From Glycomyces luteolus (lineage in GTDB: Bacteria > Actinomycetota > Actinomycetes > Mycobacteriales > Micromonosporaceae), in NCBI RefSeq assembly GCF_027622875.1, contig NZ_JAPZVP010000001.1:301142-365141 (forward strand): a stretch of 64,000 bases of DNA, in the 5' to 3' direction. The notes under the pieces were generated by a model. The model saw only the letters and a program-made list of their open reading frames with translations. It searched no databases and had not been told where the DNA came from. This document shows, one piece after another, positions 44,469 to 51,106 of the stretch. A program made the translations under genes and the position numbers. Position 1 is the first letter of the stretch, and every line of letters begins with the position of its first letter.

Positions 44469-44541
44469 GCGGACGTAGCGCAGTTGGTAGCGCGACACCT
44501 TGCCAAGGTGTAGGTCGCCGGTTCGATCCCGGTCGTCCGCT
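44469..44541 (+). tRNA. tRNA-Gly (GCC), second copy
   Basis: Same 73 nt as the gene at 29835 with all stems intact; anticodon GCC. TAAAGT at 44431-44436 is a likely -10, as in the first copy. It heads the tandem array that follows. Confidence 0.95.
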
Positions 44542-44554
44542 CAGAAGGAGAAGG

Positions 44555-44578
44555 CCCGGTAGTGATGCCGGGTTTTTT
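44555..44578 (+). terminator. terminator of tRNA-Gly copy 2
   Basis: CCCGGTA-gtga-TGCCGGG followed by six T. The same hairpin, with compensating or wobble changes, recurs every 164 bp downstream. Confidence 0.9.
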
Positions 44579-44607
44579 CGTTGCCCGGGAATCGGGGCCT
44601 GCTCGGG

Positions 44608-44705
44608 GGGGACGTAGCGCAGTTGGCGGTGCTGATTGCAGCGCTTCGCGCTGGTGCGACACCTTGCCAAGGGGTAGGTCGCCGGTTCGATCCCGGTCGT
44701 CCGCT
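44608..44705 (+). pseudogene. D-loop-expanded tRNA-Gly derivative, unit 1
   Basis: Compared with the intact tRNA-Gly: the D-loop grows from 8 to 33 nt and contains the extra hairpin CAGCGC-TTC-GCGCTG; the acceptor has a G2-G71 mismatch; the anticodon stem has an A29-G41 mismatch. Anticodon GCC, T-arm and the D-stem (one G-T wobble) are kept. It may be a pseudo-tRNA or a tRNA-like non-coding RNA. Confidence 0.85.
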
Positions 44706-44771
44706 CAGAAGGAGAAAGCCCGGCAGTGATGCCGGGTTTTTTCGTTGCCCGGGAATCGGGGCCTGCTCGGG

Positions 44772-44869
44772 GGGGACGTAGCGCAGTTGGCGGTGCTGAT
44801 TGCAGCGCTTCGCGCTGGTGCGACACCTTGCCAAGGGGTAGGTCGCCGGTTCGATCCCGGTCGTCCGCT
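44772..44869 (+). pseudogene. D-loop-expanded tRNA-Gly derivative, unit 2
   Basis: Identical to unit 1 over 98 nt; the following spacer carries ATTGAG and GTAGCGA variants. Confidence 0.85.
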
Positions 44870-44935
44870 CAGATTGAGAAGGCCCGGTAGCGATGCCGGG
44901 TTTTTTCGTTGCCCGGGAATCGGGGCCTGCTCGGG

Positions 44936-45033
44936 GGGGACGTAGCGCAGTTGGCGGTGCTGATTGCAGCGCTTCGCGCTGGTGCGACACCTTGCCAAGG
45001 GGTAGGTCGCCGGTTCGATCCCGGTCGTCCGCT
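44936..45033 (+). pseudogene. D-loop-expanded tRNA-Gly derivative, unit 3
   Basis: Identical to unit 1 over 98 nt; the following spacer carries ATTGAG with GCAGTGA. Confidence 0.85.
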
Positions 45034-45099
45034 CAGATTGAGAAGGCCCGGCAGTGATGCCGGGTTTTTTCGTTGCCCGGGAATCGGGGCCTGCTCGGG

Positions 45100-45197
45100 G
45101 GGGACGTAGCGCAGTTGGCGGTGCTGATTGCAGCGCTTCGCGCTGGTGCGACACCTTGCCAAGGGGTAGGTCGCCGGTTCGATCCCGGTCGTCCGCT
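45100..45197 (+). pseudogene. D-loop-expanded tRNA-Gly derivative, unit 4
   Basis: Identical to unit 1 over 98 nt; its spacer diverges after the terminator and runs into the end of the array. Confidence 0.85.
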
Positions 45198-45246
45198 CAG
45201 AAGGAGAAGGCCCGGTAGCGATGCCGGGCTTTTTCGTTTCCTGCAG

Positions 45247-45276
45247 AAAGGGCCGCCCGAATGGGCGGCCCTTTTT
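45247..45276. terminator. bidirectional terminator
   Basis: AAAGGGCCGCCC (45247-45258) pairs perfectly with GGGCGGCCCTTT (45263-45274), with T- and A-runs on the two strands. It closes the tRNA array and the convergent TetR gene, whose stop is 3 bp away. Confidence 0.9.
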
Positions 45277-45278
45277 CG

Positions 45279-45923
45279 CTATGCCTTCGCGTCCTTCGGG
45301 ATCCAGCGGGCGTTCATTTCCTCCTCTGTGGGGGGCGTGCCCGGCAGCGGGCCCGCGCCCGGGGCGCGCAATGCCTGAAGGTACAGCTCCAGGCTCCGCA
45401 GCCGCACTTCCCGGGTCCGCTCGGTGTCGCCGATGTCGATCGAGGCCAGCGACTCGGTGATCATGATGACGTCGCCGATCTTCGCGTCATCGCGGATGAC
45501 GCCCGCGTCGTGCAACTTCCTCATGAGCACGTCGTTCAATTCGGCCGCCGCGGCGCCCGCCCCGAACATGTCCGGCGTCGGCGTGAACGTCCCCGCCAGT
45601 TTGACCGTGATCGACGCGGTGTCGGCCGCGACGACCTGCCTCATGAAGCGGCAGAAGGCCTCCCACAAGTCGCCTTCGGAGTCGACGGCATCCTGCACCA
45701 GCTCCACGTGCTTGGCCAGGCCGTCGCCGCAGAGCTTGCGGAGCAGGTCCTCCTTGCTCGGATAGCGCCGGTACAGCGCGCTGATGCCCACCCCGGCACG
45801 CTTGGCGACCTCCGCGATCGGCGCGTCCGGGTTCGCGACGAACACCTCGTGGGCCGCCTCGAGGATCAGCTTGTCGTTGCGGGCGGCCTGCGCCTTGCGC
45901 CCGCTCAGCGGCTTGTCGGTCAT
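45279..45923 (-). CDS. TetR family repressor
   Basis: 214 residues. HTH at ~20-65: LILEAAHEVFVANPDAPIAE, VAKRAGVGISALYRRYPSKE, DLLRKL. Ligand domain follows. TAGGAT (45930-45935, minus) lies 6 nt before the ATG, so it is probably leaderless and it has no ribosome site. AACAGA-N9-TCTGTT just upstream shares the GGAACAGA word with the operator of the MFS gene. It likely represses both. Confidence 0.9.
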   Translation of the reverse strand: MTDKPLSGRKAQAARNDKLILEAAHEVFVANPDAPIAEVAKRAGVGISALYRRYPSKEDLLRKLCGDGLAKHVELVQDAVDSEGDLWEAFCRFMRQVVAADTASITVKLAGTFTPTPDMFGAGAAAAELNDVLMRKLHDAGVIRDDAKIGDVIMITESLASIDIGDTERTREVRLRSLELYLQALRAPGAGPLPGTPPTEEEMNARWIPKDAKA

Positions 45924-45938
45924 GACGGCATCCTATCC

Positions 45939-45961
45939 GGAACAGAGTGATTCATTCTGTT
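45939..45961. promoter_or_regulatory. candidate operator of the TetR gene
   Basis: AACAGA (45941-45946) and TCTGTT (45956-45961) form an inverted repeat in the -35 region of the leaderless TetR promoter; GGAACAGA here also occurs in the MFS operator at 47597-47611. Confidence 0.55.
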
Positions 45962-46032
45962 GAGCCTTCCTTGCGTAACGCCTGCGACCGGCCGCGCCCG
46001 CGAAGGCCCGACCGGTCAGAGGACTCAGTGGC

Positions 46033-47562
46033 TCAGTGTTCGGCCTTGGCCTGCTTCGGCAGCCCGAAGGCCACCAGGAATGCCACCACCGTCAGGCCCA
46101 CGGTCAGGCCCGTGACCCACTGGGCCGCGCCCATCGCCTCGGCCGCGCCGCCGCCGATCGCGAAGCGGCTGAAGAACACCGTCCCGAGCACCGCCACCCC
46201 CAGCGCCGCCGCGCCCTGCTGGAAGGACTCGAGCAGACCCGAAGCCGAGCCGACCTCGTGGTCCTCGAGCTCGCCGGTGATGATCCCGAACAGCGGCACG
46301 AAGATCATGCCCATCCCGATCCCGTAGAACAGCAGGGCCGGGGCCAGCGCCCACGTGCCGGGCGCAGCGGCGGCACCGAACTGGAGCCACAGCGCTACCA
46401 GGCTGGCCGTCATGATCGCGAGACCGAGGTGCAGCACGCCGCGTCCGAGCTTCGGGGCGAGGCCAGCGCTGGCGCCGGAGCCGACGAACGCGCCGACCGC
46501 CCACGCCGCCATCGCGAGGCTCGCCTTGAGCGGGCCGAACCCCAGGCCGAGCTGGAGGAACAGGCCGACCGCGAGCGAGAAGCCGGTGACGGCGCCGAAG
46601 AAGACGACCACGAACGCGATACCGGAGGTGTAGGAGCGCTTGGCGAACACGCTCAGTTCGATCAGCGCGGTGCGGCCGGAGCGGGCGCGCTTGACCTGGG
46701 TGCGGACGAAGTAGGCGAGCACCGGGACGGAGGCGAGGAGCATCGCGATCGACCAGGCGGGCCAGCCCAGCTCGCGGCCCTCGACGAGCGGGACGAGCAG
46801 GAGGCTCATGCCGACGGCGGCGATGACCGCTCCGCCGAGGTCCAGCTTCAGGCCCGGGGTCTTGGGGGCTCCGGCCGGAAGGACCTTGGCGCCCAGGACG
46901 AGTGCGGCGATGCCGAGCGGCAGGTTGATGAGGAAGATCGAGCGCCAGCCGGTGCCGAAGAGGTCGGCGTCGACGAGGAGACCGGCCGCGATCGGGCCGG
47001 CGATCGAGGCGAGGCCGATGAGCGGGCCGAAGACGGCGTAGGCCTTGCCCATGTCGCGGCCGAACAGGTCGCGGATGAGCCCGAAGCACTGCGGCACCAT
47101 CACGGCCGCGAACGCGCCCTGGACGACGCGGGCGGCGAGCAGCAGCTCGATCGTTCCGGCGGCGCCGCAGGCGAGCGAGGCGACGAGGAAGCCGACCAGG
47201 CCGATCATCAGGACCCGCTTGCGGCCGAACATGTCGCCGAGGCGTCCGCCGGTGAGGAGGCCGACCGCCAGGGCGAGGGTGTATCCGGCGGCGAGCCACT
47301 GGATGGTCGAGGCGGTGCCACCGAGTTCGGTGCGGATCGCGGGGGCGGCGACGTTGACGATCGAGGCGTCGAGCAGGTTGAGGAGGGTCGTCGCGAGGAT
47401 CGCGATGAGCCCGAGCCAGCGCCGGGGGTAGGTCGCGGGCGCTTCGGTCGGGGCCGAGACGGTCTCGGCGGTGTCGAGGGACGCGGCGCCTGCGGGCGCG
47501 GCGTCGGTGGTCGGGGTTTCGGCGGTGAAGGTCACGGCTGCCTCCGGGCTATCTGTGTTCAT
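46033..47562 (-). CDS. MFS multidrug transporter, DHA2 (EmrB/QacA) type
   Basis: 509 residues, 14 predicted helices. A 45-residue Thr/Ala-rich N-terminus precedes WLGLIAILATTLLNLLDASI (motif D1-like LLDASIVNVAAPAI), AGYTLALAVGLLTGGRLGDMFGRK (motif A) and the later motif C-like GPLIGLASIAGPIAAGLLVD. It likely exports hydrophobic toxins by proton antiport. ATG 47562; the TetR gene lies 109 bp downstream on the same strand. Confidence 0.92.
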   Translation of the reverse strand: MNTDSPEAAVTFTAETPTTDAAPAGAASLDTAETVSAPTEAPATYPRRWLGLIAILATTLLNLLDASIVNVAAPAIRTELGGTASTIQWLAAGYTLALAVGLLTGGRLGDMFGRKRVLMIGLVGFLVASLACGAAGTIELLLAARVVQGAFAAVMVPQCFGLIRDLFGRDMGKAYAVFGPLIGLASIAGPIAAGLLVDADLFGTGWRSIFLINLPLGIAALVLGAKVLPAGAPKTPGLKLDLGGAVIAAVGMSLLLVPLVEGRELGWPAWSIAMLLASVPVLAYFVRTQVKRARSGRTALIELSVFAKRSYTSGIAFVVVFFGAVTGFSLAVGLFLQLGLGFGPLKASLAMAAWAVGAFVGSGASAGLAPKLGRGVLHLGLAIMTASLVALWLQFGAAAAPGTWALAPALLFYGIGMGMIFVPLFGIITGELEDHEVGSASGLLESFQQGAAALGVAVLGTVFFSRFAIGGGAAEAMGAAQWVTGLTVGLTVVAFLVAFGLPKQAKAEH

Positions 47563-47583
47563 TGGAACGGAACGCTTGATTCC

Positions 47584-47613
47584 ACTATAACAGACCGGAA
47601 CGATCTGTTCCAA
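47584..47613 (-). promoter_or_regulatory. promoter and operator of the MFS gene
   Basis: On the minus strand TTGGAA (47608-47613) and TATAGT (47584-47589) are 18 bp apart. GGAAC-gatct-GTTCC (47597-47611 read on +) sits between them, a classical repression position. ATTGGAAC also recurs inverted at the start codon (47561-47568). Confidence 0.7.
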
Positions 47614-47662
47614 TAGAAGGGCCGAGTATTTCGGAGGTTCCGGAAGCCGGTCCTGAGCAGCC

Positions 47663-47691
47663 AAAACGCCCGGCCGACGAGCGACCGGGCG
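47663..47691 (-). terminator. terminator of the 47708-47947 gene
   Basis: CGCCCGG (47667-47673) pairs with CCGGGCG (47685-47691); on the minus strand TTTT follows. Confidence 0.75.
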
Positions 47692-47707
47692 TACGCGGCA
47701 GCAGGGG

Positions 47708-47947
47708 TCAGGTCTGCTGCGTCCCCTTGAGCAGCTCGAAGATGATGATCATCGCGACCGCCGCGATCACCAGCCACAGCGTGGCCTTGCGGAACTTGTG
47801 GCGGGCGCCCGGGGAGAACCACATGACCGCCGCGATGATGAGCAGCACACCGACCACCACGCCCGGTGCGGAGCTGATGCCTTCGTCCAACTTGATCCCA
47901 ATCCCGTCCGATGCGACCGTGCCTCGATCTTTGTACCGGTCGCTCAC
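47708..47947 (-). CDS. small membrane protein of unknown function
   Basis: 79 residues with two hydrophobic helices (GVVVGVLLIIAAVMWF and ATLWLVIAAVAMIIIFELL) joined by a short basic loop (PGARHKFRK). GTG start. No family recognised. Confidence 0.6.
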   Translation of the reverse strand: MSDRYKDRGTVASDGIGIKLDEGISSAPGVVVGVLLIIAAVMWFSPGARHKFRKATLWLVIAAVAMIIIFELLKGTQQT

Positions 47948-48004
47948 TCAATCATTCAGGCCGGGGCCTGGCAGGTCAACCCGCTCCGTCGTCTTGTCAC
48001 CGGT

Positions 48005-49441
48005 TCACCACCCGCAATCGACAGGGCTGGTCCGCCGGTGGTAGGACAAACTGATCTGCGTGGAGTAGTCGACGGTCTGGCCGCTGGCAGGGTTCTGGCT
48101 CATCACTTCGCAGTGCTCGGGTTCCGGATCGACGTCATACCATCCGAGCTCGGCGACCACGTTGGTGAATCCCAGGCCCTCCAGGTGATCCCTGGCCTCG
48201 AACGTGGTCATGCCCGTGACGGGCGGGACCTCGCCGCTATTCTCGTTCACCGTCTCGTTGTCGCTCGTGTCGTCGTCGGAGCCGGTCTCGTCGGGGCTGT
48301 CGCCTACGGTGCCGCTGACCTCCTCTGCGGCTTCCGTCTCCTCGGCGGTCGCCGTTTCGGCAGCCGTCTCAGATGCGGTCGCCTCCTCGGTCACGGCAGG
48401 GCTCCCCGCCGTCTCCTCGGCGGTTCCCGTCGCGGCCGAAGTACCGCCGTCGCCCCCTCCTGCAATCCCCGGGGTGTCGCCGCTCCACGGGCTCCACACC
48501 ACGACCGCGAGCACCGCCAGCACCAATGCCGTGGCGATGCCGACGAGCGCCAGACGCGTCCGGTTCCGCGGCGGTTCCGCCTCGGTCGGCCCGGCCTCCG
48601 GCTCGGGCGGTGCCGGGATCAGGATCTCCCCGGTGACCGCGGACCGGCACGCCTCGGCCAGCTCTTCGCCCGACTCCCAGCGCTCACCCGGGTCCTTCTG
48701 GAGCGACCGCGCCACCACCGTTGCGATCTGCGGCGGGATCGACTCAGGCAGAGCGGGCGGCTCGTCGTACAGGTGGCTGTGGATGACCGCCATAGGGTCC
48801 TGCGCGGGGAACGGCGGCGTCCCGGTCAGGCACTCGTAGGCGACCGCGCCGAGCGAGTACAGATCGGACTTCCCGGTGACGTCCTGGTTCCGCAGCCGCT
48901 CGGGGGAGACGTACGGAACCGTGCCGAGCATTTCCTTGCTGTCGGTCAGCCGCGAACGCCCCACGAGCAATGAGATGCCGAAGTCCACCAAGCGGACCCG
49001 GTTGTCGGCGTCGATGAGAAGGTTCGCGGGCTTCACGTCGCGGTGGATGATCTCCTTGCGATGGGCCGCGCCGAGCGCGTCGGCGGCCTCGGCGATGATC
49101 CGCATTGTCCGCGCTGGGTCCAGGTTCCCCTCGCGTGCGAGCAGCCGTGCCAGGGAGACGCCCTCGACCAGCTCCATCACCAGGAACTGGATCGTGCGGT
49201 CGCCTTCGAGCTCCTCGCCGAAGTCGTAGACCTCAACGTAGTTCGGGCCCTTGAGACTTGCGAGGATCTGCGCCTCCCGCTCGAAGCGCTCCCCGGTCCC
49301 GTCGAGGCCCGGCAGGAGGATCTTGACCGCGACCTCGCGGCGCAGTCGCTCGTCGCTGGCGCTCCACACGGCGCCCATGGCGCCGGAGTCGATCGACCGG
49401 TCCAGTCGGTAACGGCCGGCAATGAGCGTTCCGGAGTCCAC
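48005..49441 (-). CDS. Ser/Thr protein kinase with one PASTA domain (PknB-like)
   Basis: 478 residues. Kinase domain ~8-265: AVKILLP (ATP Lys ~41), IIHRDVKPANLL (catalytic Asp ~137), LVDFGISLL, GTVPYVSPERL. A Pro/Glu linker, one transmembrane helix (LALVGIATALVLAVLAVVVW, ~292-311), an acidic Thr/Glu stalk (~320-400) and a single C-terminal PASTA domain (VTGMTTFEARDHLEGLGFTN to ASGQTVDYSTQISLSY) follow. PASTA domains sense peptidoglycan or lipid II. GTG 49441 follows GAGG. TAGAGT (49547-49552, minus) may be the -10. Confidence 0.93.
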   Translation of the reverse strand: MDSGTLIAGRYRLDRSIDSGAMGAVWSASDERLRREVAVKILLPGLDGTGERFEREAQILASLKGPNYVEVYDFGEELEGDRTIQFLVMELVEGVSLARLLAREGNLDPARTMRIIAEAADALGAAHRKEIIHRDVKPANLLIDADNRVRLVDFGISLLVGRSRLTDSKEMLGTVPYVSPERLRNQDVTGKSDLYSLGAVAYECLTGTPPFPAQDPMAVIHSHLYDEPPALPESIPPQIATVVARSLQKDPGERWESGEELAEACRSAVTGEILIPAPPEPEAGPTEAEPPRNRTRLALVGIATALVLAVLAVVVWSPWSGDTPGIAGGGDGGTSAATGTAEETAGSPAVTEEATASETAAETATAEETEAAEEVSGTVGDSPDETGSDDDTSDNETVNENSGEVPPVTGMTTFEARDHLEGLGFTNVVAELGWYDVDPEPEHCEVMSQNPASGQTVDYSTQISLSYHRRTSPVDCGW

Positions 49442-49755
49442 GGGCAAACCTCGTTCGGGGTGTCCAGTCGCGCGATCGCCTGCGGGCCATGGGGAGACGG
49501 AAACCGGCGGCTCTCGGTGTCGGCGCTGCTGTCGGGCAGGAGGTCCACTCTAAAGCGCACCTGCCATGCGCCGGGAACCGCCCGAGGAACCTCTTCCGCA
49601 CCAGTGCGCCGCCCCGACGGCCGGGCGTGAGGTTCCGAGTGGCCGTTCGGGCCCTCGCCGGGGTAAATCCCGTAGGCTGACAAGCGAACCGGAGCGGCGA
49701 TCTCGACAGCAGGTGTCACGGGCGGCCAAGAGGCGCGTCGGACGAGGAGTACCCA
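49442..49755. other. divergent intergenic region, kinase / citrate synthase
   Basis: No coding frame is convincing. TAGGCT (49673-49678) is a likely -10 for the citrate synthase gene with an ~70-nt 5' UTR; TAGAGT on the other strand (49547-49552) suits the kinase. Confidence 0.4.
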
Positions 49756-50901
49756 ATGACCGAATTCATCGAAGTCCCCAAAGGCCTGGACCGCGTCATC
49801 GTCGCCGACACCGAGATCGGCGACGTCCGCGGCGAAGAGGGCTTCTACCACTACCGCGAGTACAACGCCGTGGAACTCGCGCAGCGGTGCTCGTTCGAGC
49901 AGGTCTGGTACCTCATGACCCACGCCGCGCTGCCCACGCGTGCCCAGCTCGAGGAGTTCAAGGCCCAGGTCGCCCCCTACCGCGCCCTCACCCCCGGACT
50001 CCGCGAGCTCCTGCCCCACCTCAAGGGCTCCACGCCGCTCGACGGCCTGCGCACCGCGCTCTCCGCGGCGTGCGCGTCCCGGCCCATGAAGCCCCTGCTC
50101 GACATCGACGAGGCCGCCCGCGCCGACGACGCGCTGTTCGCCTGCGCCGTCACGCCCACGATCCTCACCGCCATGTGGCGCATCGGCCAGGGCCTCGAAC
50201 CCCTCGACCCGCGCGACGACCTCGGCTACGCCGCGAACTACCTGTACATGATGACCGGCGAGGTTCCCTCCGAAACCGCCGCGCGCGCCGTCGAGCACTA
50301 CCTCATCCTCACCATCGACCACGGCTTCAACGCCTCCACGTTCACCTCCCGCGTCATCGCCTCCACCGGCGCCGACCTCGGTGCGGCCCTGGTCGGCGCG
50401 ATCGGTGCGCTCTCCGGCCCGCTGCACGGCGGCGCGCCCGCCCGCGCGCTCGACGCCCTCGACGCCATCGGCGGACCCGACAACATCGACGCCTGGATCC
50501 GCGGCGAACTCGAAGCCGGGCGCCGCATCATGGGCTTCGGCCACGCCGTCTACAAGACCGACGACCCGCGCTCACTGCACCTGCGGGACGTCGCCGACGG
50601 ACTCGACGGCGAGATCGTCGACTTCGCCAAGACCGTCGAACGCCGCGTCGTCGAAATCCTCGCCGAGGTCAAGCCCGGCCGCAAGCTCTACACCAACGTC
50701 GAGTTCTACGCCGGCGTGGTGATGGACCTCGCCGGAGTGCCGCGCACCATGTTCACCCCGACGTTCACCACCAGCCGCGTGGTCGGCTGGAGCGCCAACA
50801 TCCTCGAACAGGCCCGCGACTCCAAGATCATCCGACCGAGGGCCCGCTACACCGGCACCCCGCCTCCGCAGCCCGTCCCCGAGGACGGCTACGCCGACTG
50901 A
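49756..50901 (+). CDS. Citrate synthase (CitA-like)
   Basis: 381 residues. It condenses acetyl-CoA and oxaloacetate. Catalytic His224 lies in SGPLHGGAP and His263 in MGFGHAVY. At the position of the usual catalytic Asp (NVDFYSG) this protein has Glu316 (NVEFYAGVV), as I recall for actinobacterial CitA-type enzymes. A GAGGAG ribosome site precedes the ATG. It lies 5' of pta-ackA, which fits use of acetyl-CoA. A 2-methylcitrate synthase role cannot be excluded. Confidence 0.88.
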   Translation: MTEFIEVPKGLDRVIVADTEIGDVRGEEGFYHYREYNAVELAQRCSFEQVWYLMTHAALPTRAQLEEFKAQVAPYRALTPGLRELLPHLKGSTPLDGLRTALSAACASRPMKPLLDIDEAARADDALFACAVTPTILTAMWRIGQGLEPLDPRDDLGYAANYLYMMTGEVPSETAARAVEHYLILTIDHGFNASTFTSRVIASTGADLGAALVGAIGALSGPLHGGAPARALDALDAIGGPDNIDAWIRGELEAGRRIMGFGHAVYKTDDPRSLHLRDVADGLDGEIVDFAKTVERRVVEILAEVKPGRKLYTNVEFYAGVVMDLAGVPRTMFTPTFTTSRVVGWSANILEQARDSKIIRPRARYTGTPPPQPVPEDGYAD

Positions 50902-51093
50902 GACGAGCGGTCCTCGCAGGCGCTCACGCTTTCGGGCGACACCATCGCCTTGACGGCGCGTTCCTGTCGGACCCCCGCGGCAATGTGGGACCTACCTTTC
51001 CCCGGGCGGGTGGGGGCTTGGGATGGCGGACACGGGCGCAAGCTCACAGGTGAGACGCCGCGCAGATCCGCTGCGCGGCTCGCACGGGATGGA

Positions 51094-51106
51094 TAGCGTT
51101 GGAGCC
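51094..51106 (+). promoter_or_regulatory. -10 element of a leaderless pta promoter
   Basis: TAGCGT (51094-51099) is 7 nt before GTG 51107; the only GGAG is 2 nt from the start and too close to act as a ribosome site. Confidence 0.4.

Larger units (their letters stand above)
44542..45240 (+). repeat. four-unit tandem array derived from tRNA-Gly plus terminator (164-bp period)
   Basis: Four units follow the intact tRNA-Gly. Each has a 98-nt tRNA-like part, identical in all four, and a 66-nt spacer with a terminator (44719-44742, 44883-44906, 45047-45070, 45211-45234). Spacers differ at only a few bases (AAGGAG/ATTGAG, GGCC/AGCC, GGTAG/GGCAG, GTGA/GCGA) in mosaic combinations, which suggests recombination between units. 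No -10 is visible before the derived copies. Confidence 0.95.

Noticed and set aside
44542-45240. CRISPR array or phage att repeats as explanation for the 164-bp periodicity
   Set aside because: Repeats are whole tRNA-like genes with near-identical spacers, not short repeats with unique spacers, and no cas or integrase genes are nearby.
44453-45378. Open frames of 66-149 codons across the tRNA-Gly array on both strands
   Set aside because: They repeat only because the DNA repeats and they read through tRNA stems and terminators; no conserved protein pattern.
47665-47951. Larger minus-strand frames around 47.6-47.9 kb
   Set aside because: They run through a terminator and the MFS promoter; only the 79-codon membrane gene is supported.
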